Source: Polynucleobacter tropicus
GTDB taxonomy: Bacteria > Pseudomonadota > Gammaproteobacteria > Burkholderiales > Burkholderiaceae
Length of the DNA: 64,000 nucleotides
Reading direction: 5' to 3'
NCBI RefSeq assembly: GCF_013307225.1
Contig: NZ_CP028942.1
Location: 1,576,956 to 1,640,955 of the forward strand
A program made the position numbers and the translations under genes. How positions within the stretch are numbered: position 1 is the stretch's first letter; every line of letters starts with the position of its first letter. This document shows positions 8,707 through 16,749 of this stretch, in pieces. The notes under the pieces are model-generated. The model did no database searches. It saw nothing but the letters and a program-made list of their open reading frames with translations, and was not told the origin of the DNA.

Positions 8707-9101
8707 TATTTTTTCTGCACCAAACGTAAAGCAAAAGGTCCAATAGCATTGGAAATCGCATGCCGATTTTTGGCAAAGACTTGATAAGAAAATCTCAGAA
8801 GTGGCTGCAGAGCTTTTCGGGAGAAAAGCCAGGCTAAAAAAAGAAGATTGGCTCTTCTGTAAGCCTCGGGAAATACCGCTGCACTATGAATCAAAGAGCC
8901 ATCAGCATACTGCGCATACATTGCTGCTAAAGCTTGCTCACAAGAAATTCCCAGTTTGGCAGCATCATACTTTTCAGAGTTGACATCTACAAAATCAAGC
9001 AGACCCTGCTGATTACGCCTTGATAGAAATAAGATTTCCGCCTGACACAAAGGACATGTGCCATCGTAAAACAAGGTAAGTTTTTGTAAATTGCTGACCA
9101 T
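8706..9101 (-). CDS. DCC-family thiol-disulfide oxidoreductase-like protein (DUF393)
   Basis: The N-terminal motif LFYDGTCPLCQAEI gives the DxxCPxC signature of the DUF393/DCC family, a predicted thioredoxin-fold group. The length (131) is normal. The first gene of the operon, it starts 5 bp from the conserved 28-bp dyad at 9106-9133 and has no Shine-Dalgarno sequence before the ATG, which would fit a leaderless or very short-leader transcript. Its redox role is unknown. Context suggests a role in an oxidative or light stress response of the membrane. Confidence 0.85.
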   Translation of the reverse strand: MVSNLQKLTLFYDGTCPLCQAEILFLSRRNQQGLLDFVDVNSEKYDAAKLGISCEQALAAMYAQYADGSLIHSAAVFPEAYRRANLLFLAWLFSRKALQPLLRFSYQVFAKNRHAISNAIGPFALRLVQKK

Positions 9102-9105
9102 TGAG

Positions 9106-9133
9106 CAAGTGTAAGACTTATTGAATAAACTGG
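9106..9133 (-). promoter_or_regulatory. 28-bp dyad element shared with the photolyase operon (copy 1)
   Basis: Read on the minus strand the element is CCAGTTTA, a 12-bp core containing AATAAGTCT, then TACACTTG. It ends 5 nt before the DCC start codon. The copy at 11836-11863 is identical at 23 of 28 positions, at exactly the same distance from its start codon. The outer arms form an imperfect inverted repeat here (6 of 8) and a perfect one in copy 2. It is either an operator for a common regulator or an extended promoter of an alternative sigma factor. Confidence 0.65.
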
Positions 9134-9160
9134 CAGAGCATCAATTTATTTAATAAAACT

Positions 9161-9856
9161 TTGCAAATTCTATCCAAACCCTTTCGCGCATTAGTCATCG
9201 GCTCCTCCGGAACCATTGGATCGGCATTTGTTGATCTTCTGCAAAATAACCCCTCTTGTATAGGGGTTGCAGGCATTCACCGTAAATCTATACCTGCCAT
9301 TGATTACCTTGATCCCAGCACTATTCAAACTTGCACAAGCGCACTGACCCAACAAGGACCTTATCAACTCATTATTAATACGATCGGGGTTTTACATACA
9401 GACCACTGGATGCCTGAAAAACGTTTGGATGATCTCAATTCTGAACAGCTCATTGAGCTAATGCAAATAAACGCTATTGGGCCCGGATTAACCATTCGTC
9501 ATTTCCTACCCCTACTAGATCCAACAGGGAGTTTGATGGTGACGCTTTCCGCAAAAGTGGGCAGCATTGAAGATAACCGTCTTGGAGGTTGGTATAGCTA
9601 TCGCAGCTCTAAAGCAGCATTGAATATGCTCATCAAGACAACTTCGATTGAGCTTGCAAGAACTAAACCTAACATCACCCTTATCGCGATGCATCCTGGC
9701 ACTGTGAACTCTAGGTTATCCAAACCTTTTAAAGGGCAACAAATCGGTAGGCCTGCAATTGATGCTTGCACCGATATGCTCAATGTCATGAAAACCATTG
9801 AGCCGAAAGATTCTGGCAGCTTTATTTCTTATTCCGGAGAAAGATTACCCTGGTAA
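9161..9856 (+). CDS. Short-chain dehydrogenase/reductase (C-factor-like)
   Basis: The 231-residue protein has the NAD(P)-binding GSSGTIGSAF near residue 14 and the catalytic YRSSK (Tyr and Lys of the YxxxK pair) around residue 147, followed by ALNMLIKTTSIELAR and MHPGTV, as in C-factor/CsgA-like SDRs. The substrate is unknown. Such SDRs are recurrent partners of photolyase and DUF3833 genes. The start is TTG and lacks a clear ribosome site; no ATG fits the expected N-terminus. It is divergent from the DCC operon and shares its 59-bp intergenic region. Confidence 0.8.
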   Translation: MQILSKPFRALVIGSSGTIGSAFVDLLQNNPSCIGVAGIHRKSIPAIDYLDPSTIQTCTSALTQQGPYQLIINTIGVLHTDHWMPEKRLDDLNSEQLIELMQINAIGPGLTIRHFLPLLDPTGSLMVTLSAKVGSIEDNRLGGWYSYRSSKAALNMLIKTTSIELARTKPNITLIAMHPGTVNSRLSKPFKGQQIGRPAIDACTDMLNVMKTIEPKDSGSFISYSGERLPW

Positions 9857-9863
9857 TAGCAAT

Positions 9864-10025
9864 CTAGGTTTGAGTTTTACCAGAGCGCCTGCGACAGGCA
9901 TCTGAGCAGTATTTAATTGACTCCCAATTTTTCTCCCATGACTTTCGCCAAGTCATTTCTCTTTTGCAAATAACACAAATCTTGCTTGGCAAAAAGGATT
10001 TATTTCCTTTGAAAGAGGATTTCAT
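9864..10025 (-). CDS. DUF2256 zinc-ribbon-like mini-protein
   Basis: This is a 53-residue gene. It shows the DUF2256 pattern: LPSKICVICKREMTWRKSW, then WESIKYCSDACRRR. Two Cys-x2/3-Cys pairs (C17/C20 and C40/C44) predict a small zinc-binding domain. The start codon lies 5 nt after the stop of the photolyase gene, so the two are almost certainly co-transcribed. DUF2256 genes are recurrent photolyase/cryptochrome neighbours; a role in assisting the enzyme or its iron-sulfur cluster is an inference. Confidence 0.85.
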   Translation of the reverse strand: MKSSFKGNKSFLPSKICVICKREMTWRKSWEKNWESIKYCSDACRRRSGKTQT

Positions 10026-10030
10026 AGCTC

Positions 10031-11566
10031 TTACAAATTATTGAGATTGTTTAATACCTGTTGGGCATGCTGGACTATCGCAGCTTGATCATCATCGCTA
10101 ATCTTCTTTAGATTTGCAGTCATTAATCTTGTGCGCGGATTACTGTCAAATTGCTGACGATGTTTAATTAAGAAATTCCAGTACAAAGTTGTTACAGGAC
10201 ATGCATTCTCGCCAAATCGTACATCTGATTTGTATTGGCAACCACCGCAATAGTTACTCATCCTCTTAATGTAGGCTCCGCTAGCAATATAGGGCTTGCT
10301 GGTAAAACGGCCGCCATTGGCAAATAGGGCCATGCCAGCAGTATTAGGCAATTCAACCCATTCAATCGCATCTACATAAACCGCTAAGTACCAATCGCAT
10401 ACGGCTGAAGGTAATATTTCTGCCAAAAGCGCAAAGTTACCAGTCACCATTAAGCGCTGAATGTGGTGAGCATATCCATATTTAAGTGTCTGACCCACGG
10501 CATCTTGCATACAACGCATTTTGGTTTTGCCAGTCCAATACCAGTCGGGCAAAGCGCGTTGATGATCATAGAAATTGTCTGTAGCCATCTTTGGCATATC
10601 GAGGTAATACATTCCCCGAACAAATTCACGCCAGCCTAATATTTGACGAATAAATCCTTCGATTGTCGATAAATCAAGCGAATATTTTTTCCATGCATCT
10701 AAGACAGCAGAAATAACCTCGCGTGGATTTAATAACTTTAGATTTAATGAGCTAGACAAAATGGAATGCCATCCATACGGCGTATCTGTCCACATAGCAT
10801 CTTGATAAATACCAAAGTTTCTCAAGCGGTAATCCACAAAATACTGCAGAGCCTCCAATGCTTCATCCCTAGTCACCGGCCAGCGAAAATGCCCCAGTGA
10901 GCCAGGGTACCCGGAGTAATGACTCTGGACAAATTGAAGCACCTCTTGGGTTATCGCATCAGGCTCAAACAAAATAGGTGTTTCAATAATTCCAGGCCCT
11001 GATTTTGGGTATGGTTTGCGGTTGTCTTGGTCAAAATTCCATTGGCCGCCTTCTGGATTTCCATCCTTATCCAACAGAATATTGTGAGTTTTCCGCATTA
11101 ATCGATAGAAAAACTCGAGTCGCAATTCTTTCTTATTAGCGGCCCAGTCCCTAAACTCTTGATGACTGCAATAGAAGTGACTATCTTCGCGCATATCAAG
11201 TTGCACTTTTGAGTCTTTTGCAAGCTTTTCTATAGCCAGCTTTAAGCGCCACTCGCCAGGCTCAATACAAACAAGATGCCTAATGCCCTTCTCAAGCAAT
11301 ATCTCTTTAAGAGAATCTACTATTGATAATTTGGATTCTTGAACATAGTGCACCGGATAGCCATCAGCTTTTAGTTCTTCTGAAAAATGGCGCATTGCCG
11401 ATAGAAATAAAGCAATCTTTGCTTTATGTGACCAAACCACTTGAGCCTCAGGAATAGATTCAATCATGATGACTTCATCATTCTGGAAATCAAAATCCCT
11501 TAGGGCGGGACTTTGCCTATCCAGTTGATCGCCCAGAATGAGGACTAGTCGTTTAGGCTTACTCAT
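10031..11566 (-). CDS. [4Fe-4S] bacterial photolyase/cryptochrome (FeS-BCP, PhrB type)
   Basis: The 511-residue length is that of the FeS-BCP class, which repairs (6-4) photoproducts using FAD, a lumazine-type antenna and a [4Fe-4S] cluster. The four cluster cysteines are present: C352, C440, C443 and C456 (YCGGC, then ENACPV). These match the spacing of C350, C438, C441 and C454 in Agrobacterium PhrB, shifted by two. The N-terminal antenna domain begins LVLILGDQLD; the FAD domain includes EGFIRQILGWREFVRGMY and the histidine-rich GYAHHIQRLM. Its ATG overlaps the stop of the upstream TIGR03643 reading frame, and the DUF2256 gene follows. Confidence 0.93.
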   Translation of the reverse strand: MSKPKRLVLILGDQLDRQSPALRDFDFQNDEVIMIESIPEAQVVWSHKAKIALFLSAMRHFSEELKADGYPVHYVQESKLSIVDSLKEILLEKGIRHLVCIEPGEWRLKLAIEKLAKDSKVQLDMREDSHFYCSHQEFRDWAANKKELRLEFFYRLMRKTHNILLDKDGNPEGGQWNFDQDNRKPYPKSGPGIIETPILFEPDAITQEVLQFVQSHYSGYPGSLGHFRWPVTRDEALEALQYFVDYRLRNFGIYQDAMWTDTPYGWHSILSSSLNLKLLNPREVISAVLDAWKKYSLDLSTIEGFIRQILGWREFVRGMYYLDMPKMATDNFYDHQRALPDWYWTGKTKMRCMQDAVGQTLKYGYAHHIQRLMVTGNFALLAEILPSAVCDWYLAVYVDAIEWVELPNTAGMALFANGGRFTSKPYIASGAYIKRMSNYCGGCQYKSDVRFGENACPVTTLYWNFLIKHRQQFDSNPRTRLMTANLKKISDDDQAAIVQHAQQVLNNLNNL

Positions 11567-11831
11567 TTATTTTTATATTGAGTTGAGCAATAAGCGCGTT
11601 GAACCAATTTACTGCGTAGTGCCACATGCTTTGTGACTCTGCCAGAGACTCGCTCTCTCCATAAATTAAATGAACTTCTCTTAAGTTCTCGACGCATTAA
11701 TTGAATCACTTGAGGCTCTGCAAATCCAAATGTTGCTCAATAGCTTCAAATGGCGTTCTGTCCTCCCAAGCCATCTCAATGAGGCGAGACAATTCGTCCT
11801 TGGAAAGGGCTTTAGGCAGAGCTTTTGGCAT
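11563..11831 (-). pseudogene. TIGR03643-family gene with a one-base frameshift
   Basis: From the ATG at 11831 the reverse strand reads MPKALPKALSKDELSR, then IEMAWEDRTPFEAIEQH, and stops after 42 residues. In the next frame the expected continuation FGFAEPQVIQLMRRELK, then SSFNLWRERVSGRVTKH, runs on to a TGA that overlaps the photolyase ATG. Together they make one TIGR03643 protein of about 90 residues, a known photolyase/cryptochrome neighbour. The span is 269 bp (2 modulo 3), fitting loss of one base, probably a T near 11728-11731. It may be a true mutation, a sequencing error or a slippery site. Confidence 0.85.
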
Positions 11832-11835
11832 CCTG

Positions 11836-11863
11836 CAAGTTTAAGACTTATTCACTAAACTTG
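11836..11863 (-). promoter_or_regulatory. 28-bp dyad element shared with the DCC operon (copy 2)
   Basis: On the minus strand CAAGTTTA and TAAACTTG form perfect 8-bp arms around a 12-bp core with AATAAGTCT. The element ends 5 nt before the ATG of the TIGR03643-photolyase-DUF2256 operon, just as copy 1 does before the DCC gene. No Shine-Dalgarno lies between element and start codon. Confidence 0.65.
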
Positions 11864-11891
11864 TACTGACCCATTAATTCTGCAATTCAAG

Positions 11892-12236
11892 ATGATTGGC
11901 AAAATTCGTCAAAAATTGATTTCGCAAGCCCCTCGAGTAATTTCAAATACTCAGGCAATCATCTGCCCAATATGCGATCGATCAATTCCAGCATCTCAAA
12001 AAGATGCTCACCACCTCATCCCGAAATCTAAGGGAGGTAGAACTACAGAATTTCTGCATCGCATCTGCCACAGACAAATACATGCCCTCTTTACAGAAAC
12101 TGAACTAGCCAACCAATTCAATAATGCGACTGCTTTACAGGACCATCCAGAGATGCAACGATTTATTCAATGGGTAAAAACAAAGCCAGATGCGTTTTAT
12201 GAGAGAGTTCGCAAAAGTACCCGCATCAAAAACTAA
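11892..12236 (+). CDS. HNH-domain protein
   Basis: The 114-residue protein contains a compact HNH nuclease-like module: CPICDR as zinc knuckle near residue 26, DAHHLIPKSKGG (the His-His pair) near residue 39, and LHRICHRQIHALF with the second cysteine and the catalytic-type histidine near residue 58. Single-domain HNH proteins of this YisB-like type are common in bacteria and mostly uncharacterised. It is divergent from the photolyase operon across 60 bp. Whether it cuts DNA is not known. Confidence 0.8.
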   Translation: MIGKIRQKLISQAPRVISNTQAIICPICDRSIPASQKDAHHLIPKSKGGRTTEFLHRICHRQIHALFTETELANQFNNATALQDHPEMQRFIQWVKTKPDAFYERVRKSTRIKN

Positions 12237-12311
12237 GACGTATTGCGTATTTAGCGTAGACTGGCACAAATTTAATAAAAACTTATATCGAGGCAAATCC
12301 AGAAAGACATC

Positions 12312-13073
12312 ATGACTCAATCAAATAATAAAGTTGCCTTAGTTACTGGTGCAGGAGCTGGAATTGGTAGAGCTGCCGCCAAAGCTTTGTTGCAAGGCGG
12401 TTACCAAGTCGTACTGACAGGGCGTAATTTAGAAAAGCTACAGAAGGCTATCAGCGATATTGGTGGCAATGAGAATAATTGCTTAGCAGTTGCTTGCGAT
12501 GTAGGAAATCCTGAGCAAGTAAAAAATTTATTTGCAGCAACCAAAGCAAAGTTTGGTCGCATTGATGTTCTATTTAATAATGCAGGGCTTGGTGCCCCCG
12601 CCATTCCTATGGAAGACTTAACATACGAGCAATGGATGAATGTAGTCAACACCAATCTTTGCGGCGCCTTCCTTTGCTCCCAAGAGGCGATTCGCATGAT
12701 GAAAGCGCAATCACCCCAAGGCGGTAGAATTATTAATAACGGCTCTATTTCTGCGCATGCGCCAAGACCAATGTCGGCCCCTTATACCGCCACGAAGCAT
12801 GCCATCAGCGGACTTACAAAAACAATCGCTTTAGATGGTCGCCCTTTTAATATTGCATGCGGACAAATCGATATTGGCAACGCTGCCACTGAAATGACTG
12901 AGCGCATGGCTGCAGGCATCATACAAGCGGATCAATCCATCAAGGTAGAGCCTCGCATGGATGTAGATCATGTGGGTCAAGCGGTACTCCATATGGCACA
13001 ACTTCCCTTGGAGTCCAACATCCTCAATATGACCATCATGGCTACAAAAATGCCGTTTGTTGGTCGAGGCTAA
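12312..13073 (+). CDS. SDR-family oxidoreductase
   Basis: A classical 253-residue short-chain dehydrogenase: cofactor motif TGAGAGIG at residues 13-20, NNAG near residue 90, catalytic serine in NGSISA and YTATK (YxxxK) near residue 157. The substrate is not evident. It has its own upstream region (12237-12311). Its 3' end overlaps the convergent VOC gene by 4 bp. Confidence 0.85.
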   Translation: MTQSNNKVALVTGAGAGIGRAAAKALLQGGYQVVLTGRNLEKLQKAISDIGGNENNCLAVACDVGNPEQVKNLFAATKAKFGRIDVLFNNAGLGAPAIPMEDLTYEQWMNVVNTNLCGAFLCSQEAIRMMKAQSPQGGRIINNGSISAHAPRPMSAPYTATKHAISGLTKTIALDGRPFNIACGQIDIGNAATEMTERMAAGIIQADQSIKVEPRMDVDHVGQAVLHMAQLPLESNILNMTIMATKMPFVGRG

Positions 13074-13468
13074 GGTTTAAATAACTCGCTAATCTCTATA
13101 AGGTTCAGATCGGGGTCACGTACATAGACTGAATTAATCTTTGATATCGCACCTGTCCGTATAACTGGGCCTTCAATAATGGGCCAGTTCTCTTTTGCTA
13201 AATGATTGATTACCTCAGTTAGAGGTCGATCTGCTATGAAACACAAATCTAGTGAACCAGGGGTTGGAATATTTGCTTTTGGCTCAAATTCTTTACCCTT
13301 GATATGCAAATTAATTTTCTGATTACCAAAGGTAAATGCTTTGCGCTCCACCGGCGGAGTTCCACCTACGAAGGAGTCCAACTTCATACCGAGCACTCGA
13401 GTATAAAAATCAATACATGCTGACTCATTAGCAGTAGTTAATACTAAGTGGTCTAAGTGATCAATCAT
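13070..13468 (-). CDS. VOC-family (glyoxalase/dioxygenase-fold) protein
   Basis: The 132-residue single-domain protein has the vicinal-oxygen-chelate pattern: [11 protein letters not shown] at the N-terminus (a metal-ligand histidine), [10 protein letters not shown], and [13 protein letters not shown] at the C-terminus (ligand glutamate). Its reaction is unknown. It follows the HMG-CoA-lyase-like gene by 42 bp on the same strand and probably belongs to that operon. A lactoylglutathione-lyase-like or epimerase role is possible but unsupported. Confidence 0.8.
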   Translation of the reverse strand: MIDHLDHLVLTTANESACIDFYTRVLGMKLDSFVGGTPPVERKAFTFGNQKINLHIKGKEFEPKANIPTPGSLDLCFIADRPLTEVINHLAKENWPIIEGPVIRTGAISKINSVYVRDPDLNLIEISELFKP

Positions 13469-13510
13469 TTAAGCCCTTTATTTTTTGCCATTGCATTTAT
13501 TGTTTTTAAC

Positions 13511-14437
13511 TTATTTAAGATCATGAATATATTCAGGCGCAGGATGTAAATCACAACTACGCCCCGCTTTGGCAACTTGCCCTGGAACTGAGTGACCCAC
13601 TATCTGAGGCAACTCTCTTGCAAGATCTAATAATTTAGGAATATTCATGCCTGTGTCATATCCCATAGCATCCAACATATGAATGGCGTCTTCACTAGAG
13701 ATATTGCCGCTAGCACCAGGCGCATATGGGCAACCACCCAAACCACCCAGAGACCCATCAAACCGAACGATGCCACTCTGCACTGCCGCCAGCACATTGG
13801 CCAAACCCATGCCTCTCGTGTTATGAAAGTGCATAGTCAGTTGCAATTGCGGAAATTTCTTCTGCAAAGACTCTGACATTTTTGTAACTTGTGCTGGGTT
13901 TGCCATGCCAGTCGTATCACATATTGTTAGACCGCGAACCCCTAGATCCGCAAAGCGTTGGCAGAATTGCTCAACCACCTCTTGTGGAACATCGCCCTCC
14001 ATAGGGCAGCCAAACGCAGTCGATAAAGAAATATTGATTGGCGTTTTTCCATCCACGTATTTAATTACCTCGGCCAATCCCGCAAAACTTTTCTCACGGG
14101 TCATGCGCAAATTTGCGAGATTGTGTGTTTCGGATGTGGACATCACTAGATTAAATTCATCCGCACGGGATTCTAGAGCGCGTTCTGCGCCGCGAAGATT
14201 GGGCACCAGCACCGTATATTCAACACCAGGAACTCTGTGTATCTTCCCCATCACCTCTTCGGCATCTCTTAGCATTGGAATGGCTTTAGGAGATGTAAAG
14301 GAGGTCACTTCGATTTTTGCGAAACCGCACTGACTCATGGCATCAATTAAGCGCACCTTATCTTCCGTTGGAATAAAGTTCGGCTCAATCTGAAATCCGT
14401 CTCTAGTTACTACGTCATTGAAATATATTCTGGTCAT
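13511..14437 (-). CDS. Hydroxymethylglutaryl-CoA lyase family protein
   Basis: The TIM-barrel HMGL-like family is clear. The N-terminal VVTRDGFQIE holds the catalytic Arg-Asp pair, MHFHNTRGMGLAN has the metal-binding HxH, and GLGGCPYAPGASGN carries the catalytic cysteine of the HMG-CoA lyase signature. The enzymes cleave 3-hydroxy-3-methylglutaryl-CoA, or in relatives citramalyl-CoA, to acetyl-CoA or pyruvate and a second product. The upstream CaiB-type CoA-transferase would make the CoA thioester, so the pair looks like a catabolic activation-cleavage module. Which acid is used is unknown. Confidence 0.85.
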   Translation of the reverse strand: MTRIYFNDVVTRDGFQIEPNFIPTEDKVRLIDAMSQCGFAKIEVTSFTSPKAIPMLRDAEEVMGKIHRVPGVEYTVLVPNLRGAERALESRADEFNLVMSTSETHNLANLRMTREKSFAGLAEVIKYVDGKTPINISLSTAFGCPMEGDVPQEVVEQFCQRFADLGVRGLTICDTTGMANPAQVTKMSESLQKKFPQLQLTMHFHNTRGMGLANVLAAVQSGIVRFDGSLGGLGGCPYAPGASGNISSEDAIHMLDAMGYDTGMNIPKLLDLARELPQIVGHSVPGQVAKAGRSCDLHPAPEYIHDLK

Positions 14438-14462
14438 GATCTTCTTTTTGTCTTATTGAGTC

Positions 14463-15656
14463 TTATTGTGTAAAGGCAACGCCACGTTCTTTTAGGGAGG
14501 AAATTTGAGAGTCATTCAAACCGATTTCTTTTAGGATTTCATCGGTATTTTGGCCAATTGTTGGCGCAAGCGTCTTAATTGATCCTGGCGTACGTGACAG
14601 CTTTGGCAATACGCCAGGCACTTCTAGATTGCTACCGTCCTGCATTTGAATCGTTTGAATATTTTCTCGCGCCCGGTAATGAGGATCATTGGCAATATCC
14701 GCAACTGTGTAGATACGTCCTGCGGGGACGGCTGCTGAATCAAGTAATTCAAGTGCCTTATCAGTAGCAATCGCTTTTGCCCACATTCCAATAGCTTGGT
14801 CTAGCTCTTGCACTCGCTTTACACGACCATCATTATTTTCTAACTCAGGATCATTACCCAAATCATCGCGCCCAATGAGTTTCATCAAGCGCTTAAAAAT
14901 ACTATCGCCATTACCAGCAACTAAGACATAGCCACCATCGGCGCACTGATATGCATTTGATGGAGCAATACCGGGTAATGCGCTACCAGCTGCCTGTCTA
15001 ACTTCACCAAAAGCGCTGTACTCAGGCAGCAAGCTTTCCATGCAATTAAATACCGCTTCATATAAAGCCACATCAATCACTTGACCTTTACCACTACGGT
15101 GACGCTCTTGCAATGCCAATAAGATTCCGATTACGCCATGCAAAGATGCCAAGGTATCGCCAATGCTAACGCCTACGCGGACCGGAACCCGTCCAGGTTC
15201 TGCGGTTAAATGGCGCAAACCACCCATGGCTTCTGCAACAACACCAAAACCAGGCTTGTCTTTATAAGGACCTGTCTGACCATACCCACTGATTCGCAGA
15301 ATGATGAGTTTTGGATTTAGCTCAAGTAATTTTTCTGGAGCAAGGCCCCAGCCTTCTAATGTTCCAGGACGAAAGTTCTCAATCAAGATATCCGCTTCTG
15401 TGGCGAGCTTTCTAACAATGTCTTGCGCATCCGTTTGTCGTAAATCCAATGAGAGCGAACGTTTATTTCTGGATTGCACTTGCCACCAAACAGAAGTGCC
15501 ATCTTTCAATAGGCGCCATTTACGCAATGCATCACCTACCTTTGGAGGCTCAATCTTTACTACATCCGCACCAAAATCTGCCAACGTCTTTGCGGCAAAT
15601 GGACCGGCAATCAACTGACCCATCTCAATCACTTTTAACCCTGCAAGCGGCTCCAT
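14463..15656 (-). CDS. CaiB/BaiF family III CoA-transferase
   Basis: The 397-residue protein is a family III CoA-transferase: LKVIEMGQLIAGPFAAKTLADFGADVVKIEPP at the N-terminus, SLDLR and ADILIENFRPG in the first Rossmann part, and SIGDTLASLHGVIGILLAL containing the aspartate that forms the acyl-enzyme anhydride in this family. It moves CoA between carboxylic acids without energy input. It is the first gene of the CoA-transferase / HMG-CoA-lyase / VOC operon and divergent from a LysR regulator that probably controls it. Confidence 0.88.
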   Translation of the reverse strand: MEPLAGLKVIEMGQLIAGPFAAKTLADFGADVVKIEPPKVGDALRKWRLLKDGTSVWWQVQSRNKRSLSLDLRQTDAQDIVRKLATEADILIENFRPGTLEGWGLAPEKLLELNPKLIILRISGYGQTGPYKDKPGFGVVAEAMGGLRHLTAEPGRVPVRVGVSIGDTLASLHGVIGILLALQERHRSGKGQVIDVALYEAVFNCMESLLPEYSAFGEVRQAAGSALPGIAPSNAYQCADGGYVLVAGNGDSIFKRLMKLIGRDDLGNDPELENNDGRVKRVQELDQAIGMWAKAIATDKALELLDSAAVPAGRIYTVADIANDPHYRARENIQTIQMQDGSNLEVPGVLPKLSRTPGSIKTLAPTIGQNTDEILKEIGLNDSQISSLKERGVAFTQ

Positions 15657-15738
15657 GCGAGCTCCCTTTGTCTCTTTATTTTTTCAATAGTAGAAAAATA
15701 ACTCCACTGAGCCCACCTTGGGAATTGCTATGTCTTAC

Positions 15739-15767
15739 GCAAGCCTTCTCATTTTGCGAAGGCTTGC
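15739..15767. promoter_or_regulatory. Perfect 10-bp inverted repeat between CaiB and LysR genes
   Basis: Arms GCAAGCCTTC (15739-15748) and GAAGGCTTGC (15758-15767) are separated by 9 bp. The dyad lies 13 bp before the chosen LysR start and about 83 bp before the CoA-transferase start. It could be the autoregulatory LysR site, or an RNA hairpin at the start of the LysR transcript. Confidence 0.5.
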
Positions 15768-15780
15768 TAGAATATCCCCC

Positions 15781-16695
15781 ATGAAACCCCAAATTAACCC
15801 CGCCAGGATCGACTTTGTCACCCTGAAGCTGTTTTGCGCCATTGCCCAATCTGGCAGCATTACCAAAGGGGCCAATGAATGCAGCCTCGCGCTCTCAGCA
15901 GCCAGCCGCAGAATTTCTGAGCTAGAAGAGACGGTTGGACTGACACTTCTTGATCGATCAGCAAAGGGCGTCACTCTGACTCAGGCTGGCCATGCAGTGA
16001 TGCAACACGCCTTACGTCTTTTCCAAGGCTTTGAGCAATTTAGCAATGAGCTTGGTGAGTACGCTAAAGGCATCAAAGGGCATGTCCGCCTATGGGCCAA
16101 TATGTCTGCGCTGACTGAGTTTTTGCCAACTTCTCTTGCTGGATTCTTAAAAGCACATCCCGACATTCAGGTAGAAGTAGAAGAACAAATCAGTGGCGAT
16201 ATTGTCAAAGCACTGCTTGATGGCATTGCGGATATTGGCGTGTTTGCAGACGGCACTCCAACAGCTGGATTGGAAACCCACATCATTGGTCAAGACGAAT
16301 TAGTTGTAGTTTGCAGTAAATCTCACGCAATCAAGAATCGCAAAAGCATCTCATTTGAAGAATGTCTGGACTATGACTTTGTTGGACTCAATCGTGGCAG
16401 CTCATTACTTGAGCTCACCTCAAGACAGGCTGAGCGACTAAGCAAACAAATGCGCCTACGAATTCAGGTTCGAAGTTACGATGCGATGTGCCAAATGATC
16501 GGGGTAAATTTAGGTGTAGGCATATTGCCGCTACAAGCCTGTGCCCCACAGATCAAGGCCATGGATCTCAAAGTGGTGCGCCTTGAGGATACTTGGGCAA
16601 AGCGCAATCTACTTCTGGCCACCAAGGAGCATGGCCGCCAATCTCCGGCCTGCATATTACTCATTGAGCACCTCCTTCAAAAATCAAGAAGTTAA
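15781..16695 (+). CDS. LysR-family transcriptional regulator
   Basis: The N-terminal winged helix-turn-helix is complete (VTLKLFCAIAQSGSITKGANECSLALSAASRRISELEE), followed by a periplasmic-binding-protein-like effector domain. A longer frame from 15718 exists, but LysR proteins begin close to the helix-turn-helix and the inverted repeat would otherwise be coding, so I start at the ATG at 15781 (304 residues). By divergent position it probably regulates the CoA-transferase operon. The effector is unknown. Confidence 0.85.
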   Translation: MKPQINPARIDFVTLKLFCAIAQSGSITKGANECSLALSAASRRISELEETVGLTLLDRSAKGVTLTQAGHAVMQHALRLFQGFEQFSNELGEYAKGIKGHVRLWANMSALTEFLPTSLAGFLKAHPDIQVEVEEQISGDIVKALLDGIADIGVFADGTPTAGLETHIIGQDELVVVCSKSHAIKNRKSISFEECLDYDFVGLNRGSSLLELTSRQAERLSKQMRLRIQVRSYDAMCQMIGVNLGVGILPLQACAPQIKAMDLKVVRLEDTWAKRNLLLATKEHGRQSPACILLIEHLLQKSRS

Positions 16696-16749
16696 GCTAC
16701 CATCTATCAATCCACAAACTCACAATAACAAAAGTACATAAGGAAAAAT

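Noticed and set aside
12231..12275. A third copy of the photolyase/DCC dyad before the SDR gene at 12312 (TAAGACGTATTG, ACTGGCA)
   Set aside because: Only short pieces match, the spacing differs and the arms are absent; it may be chance.
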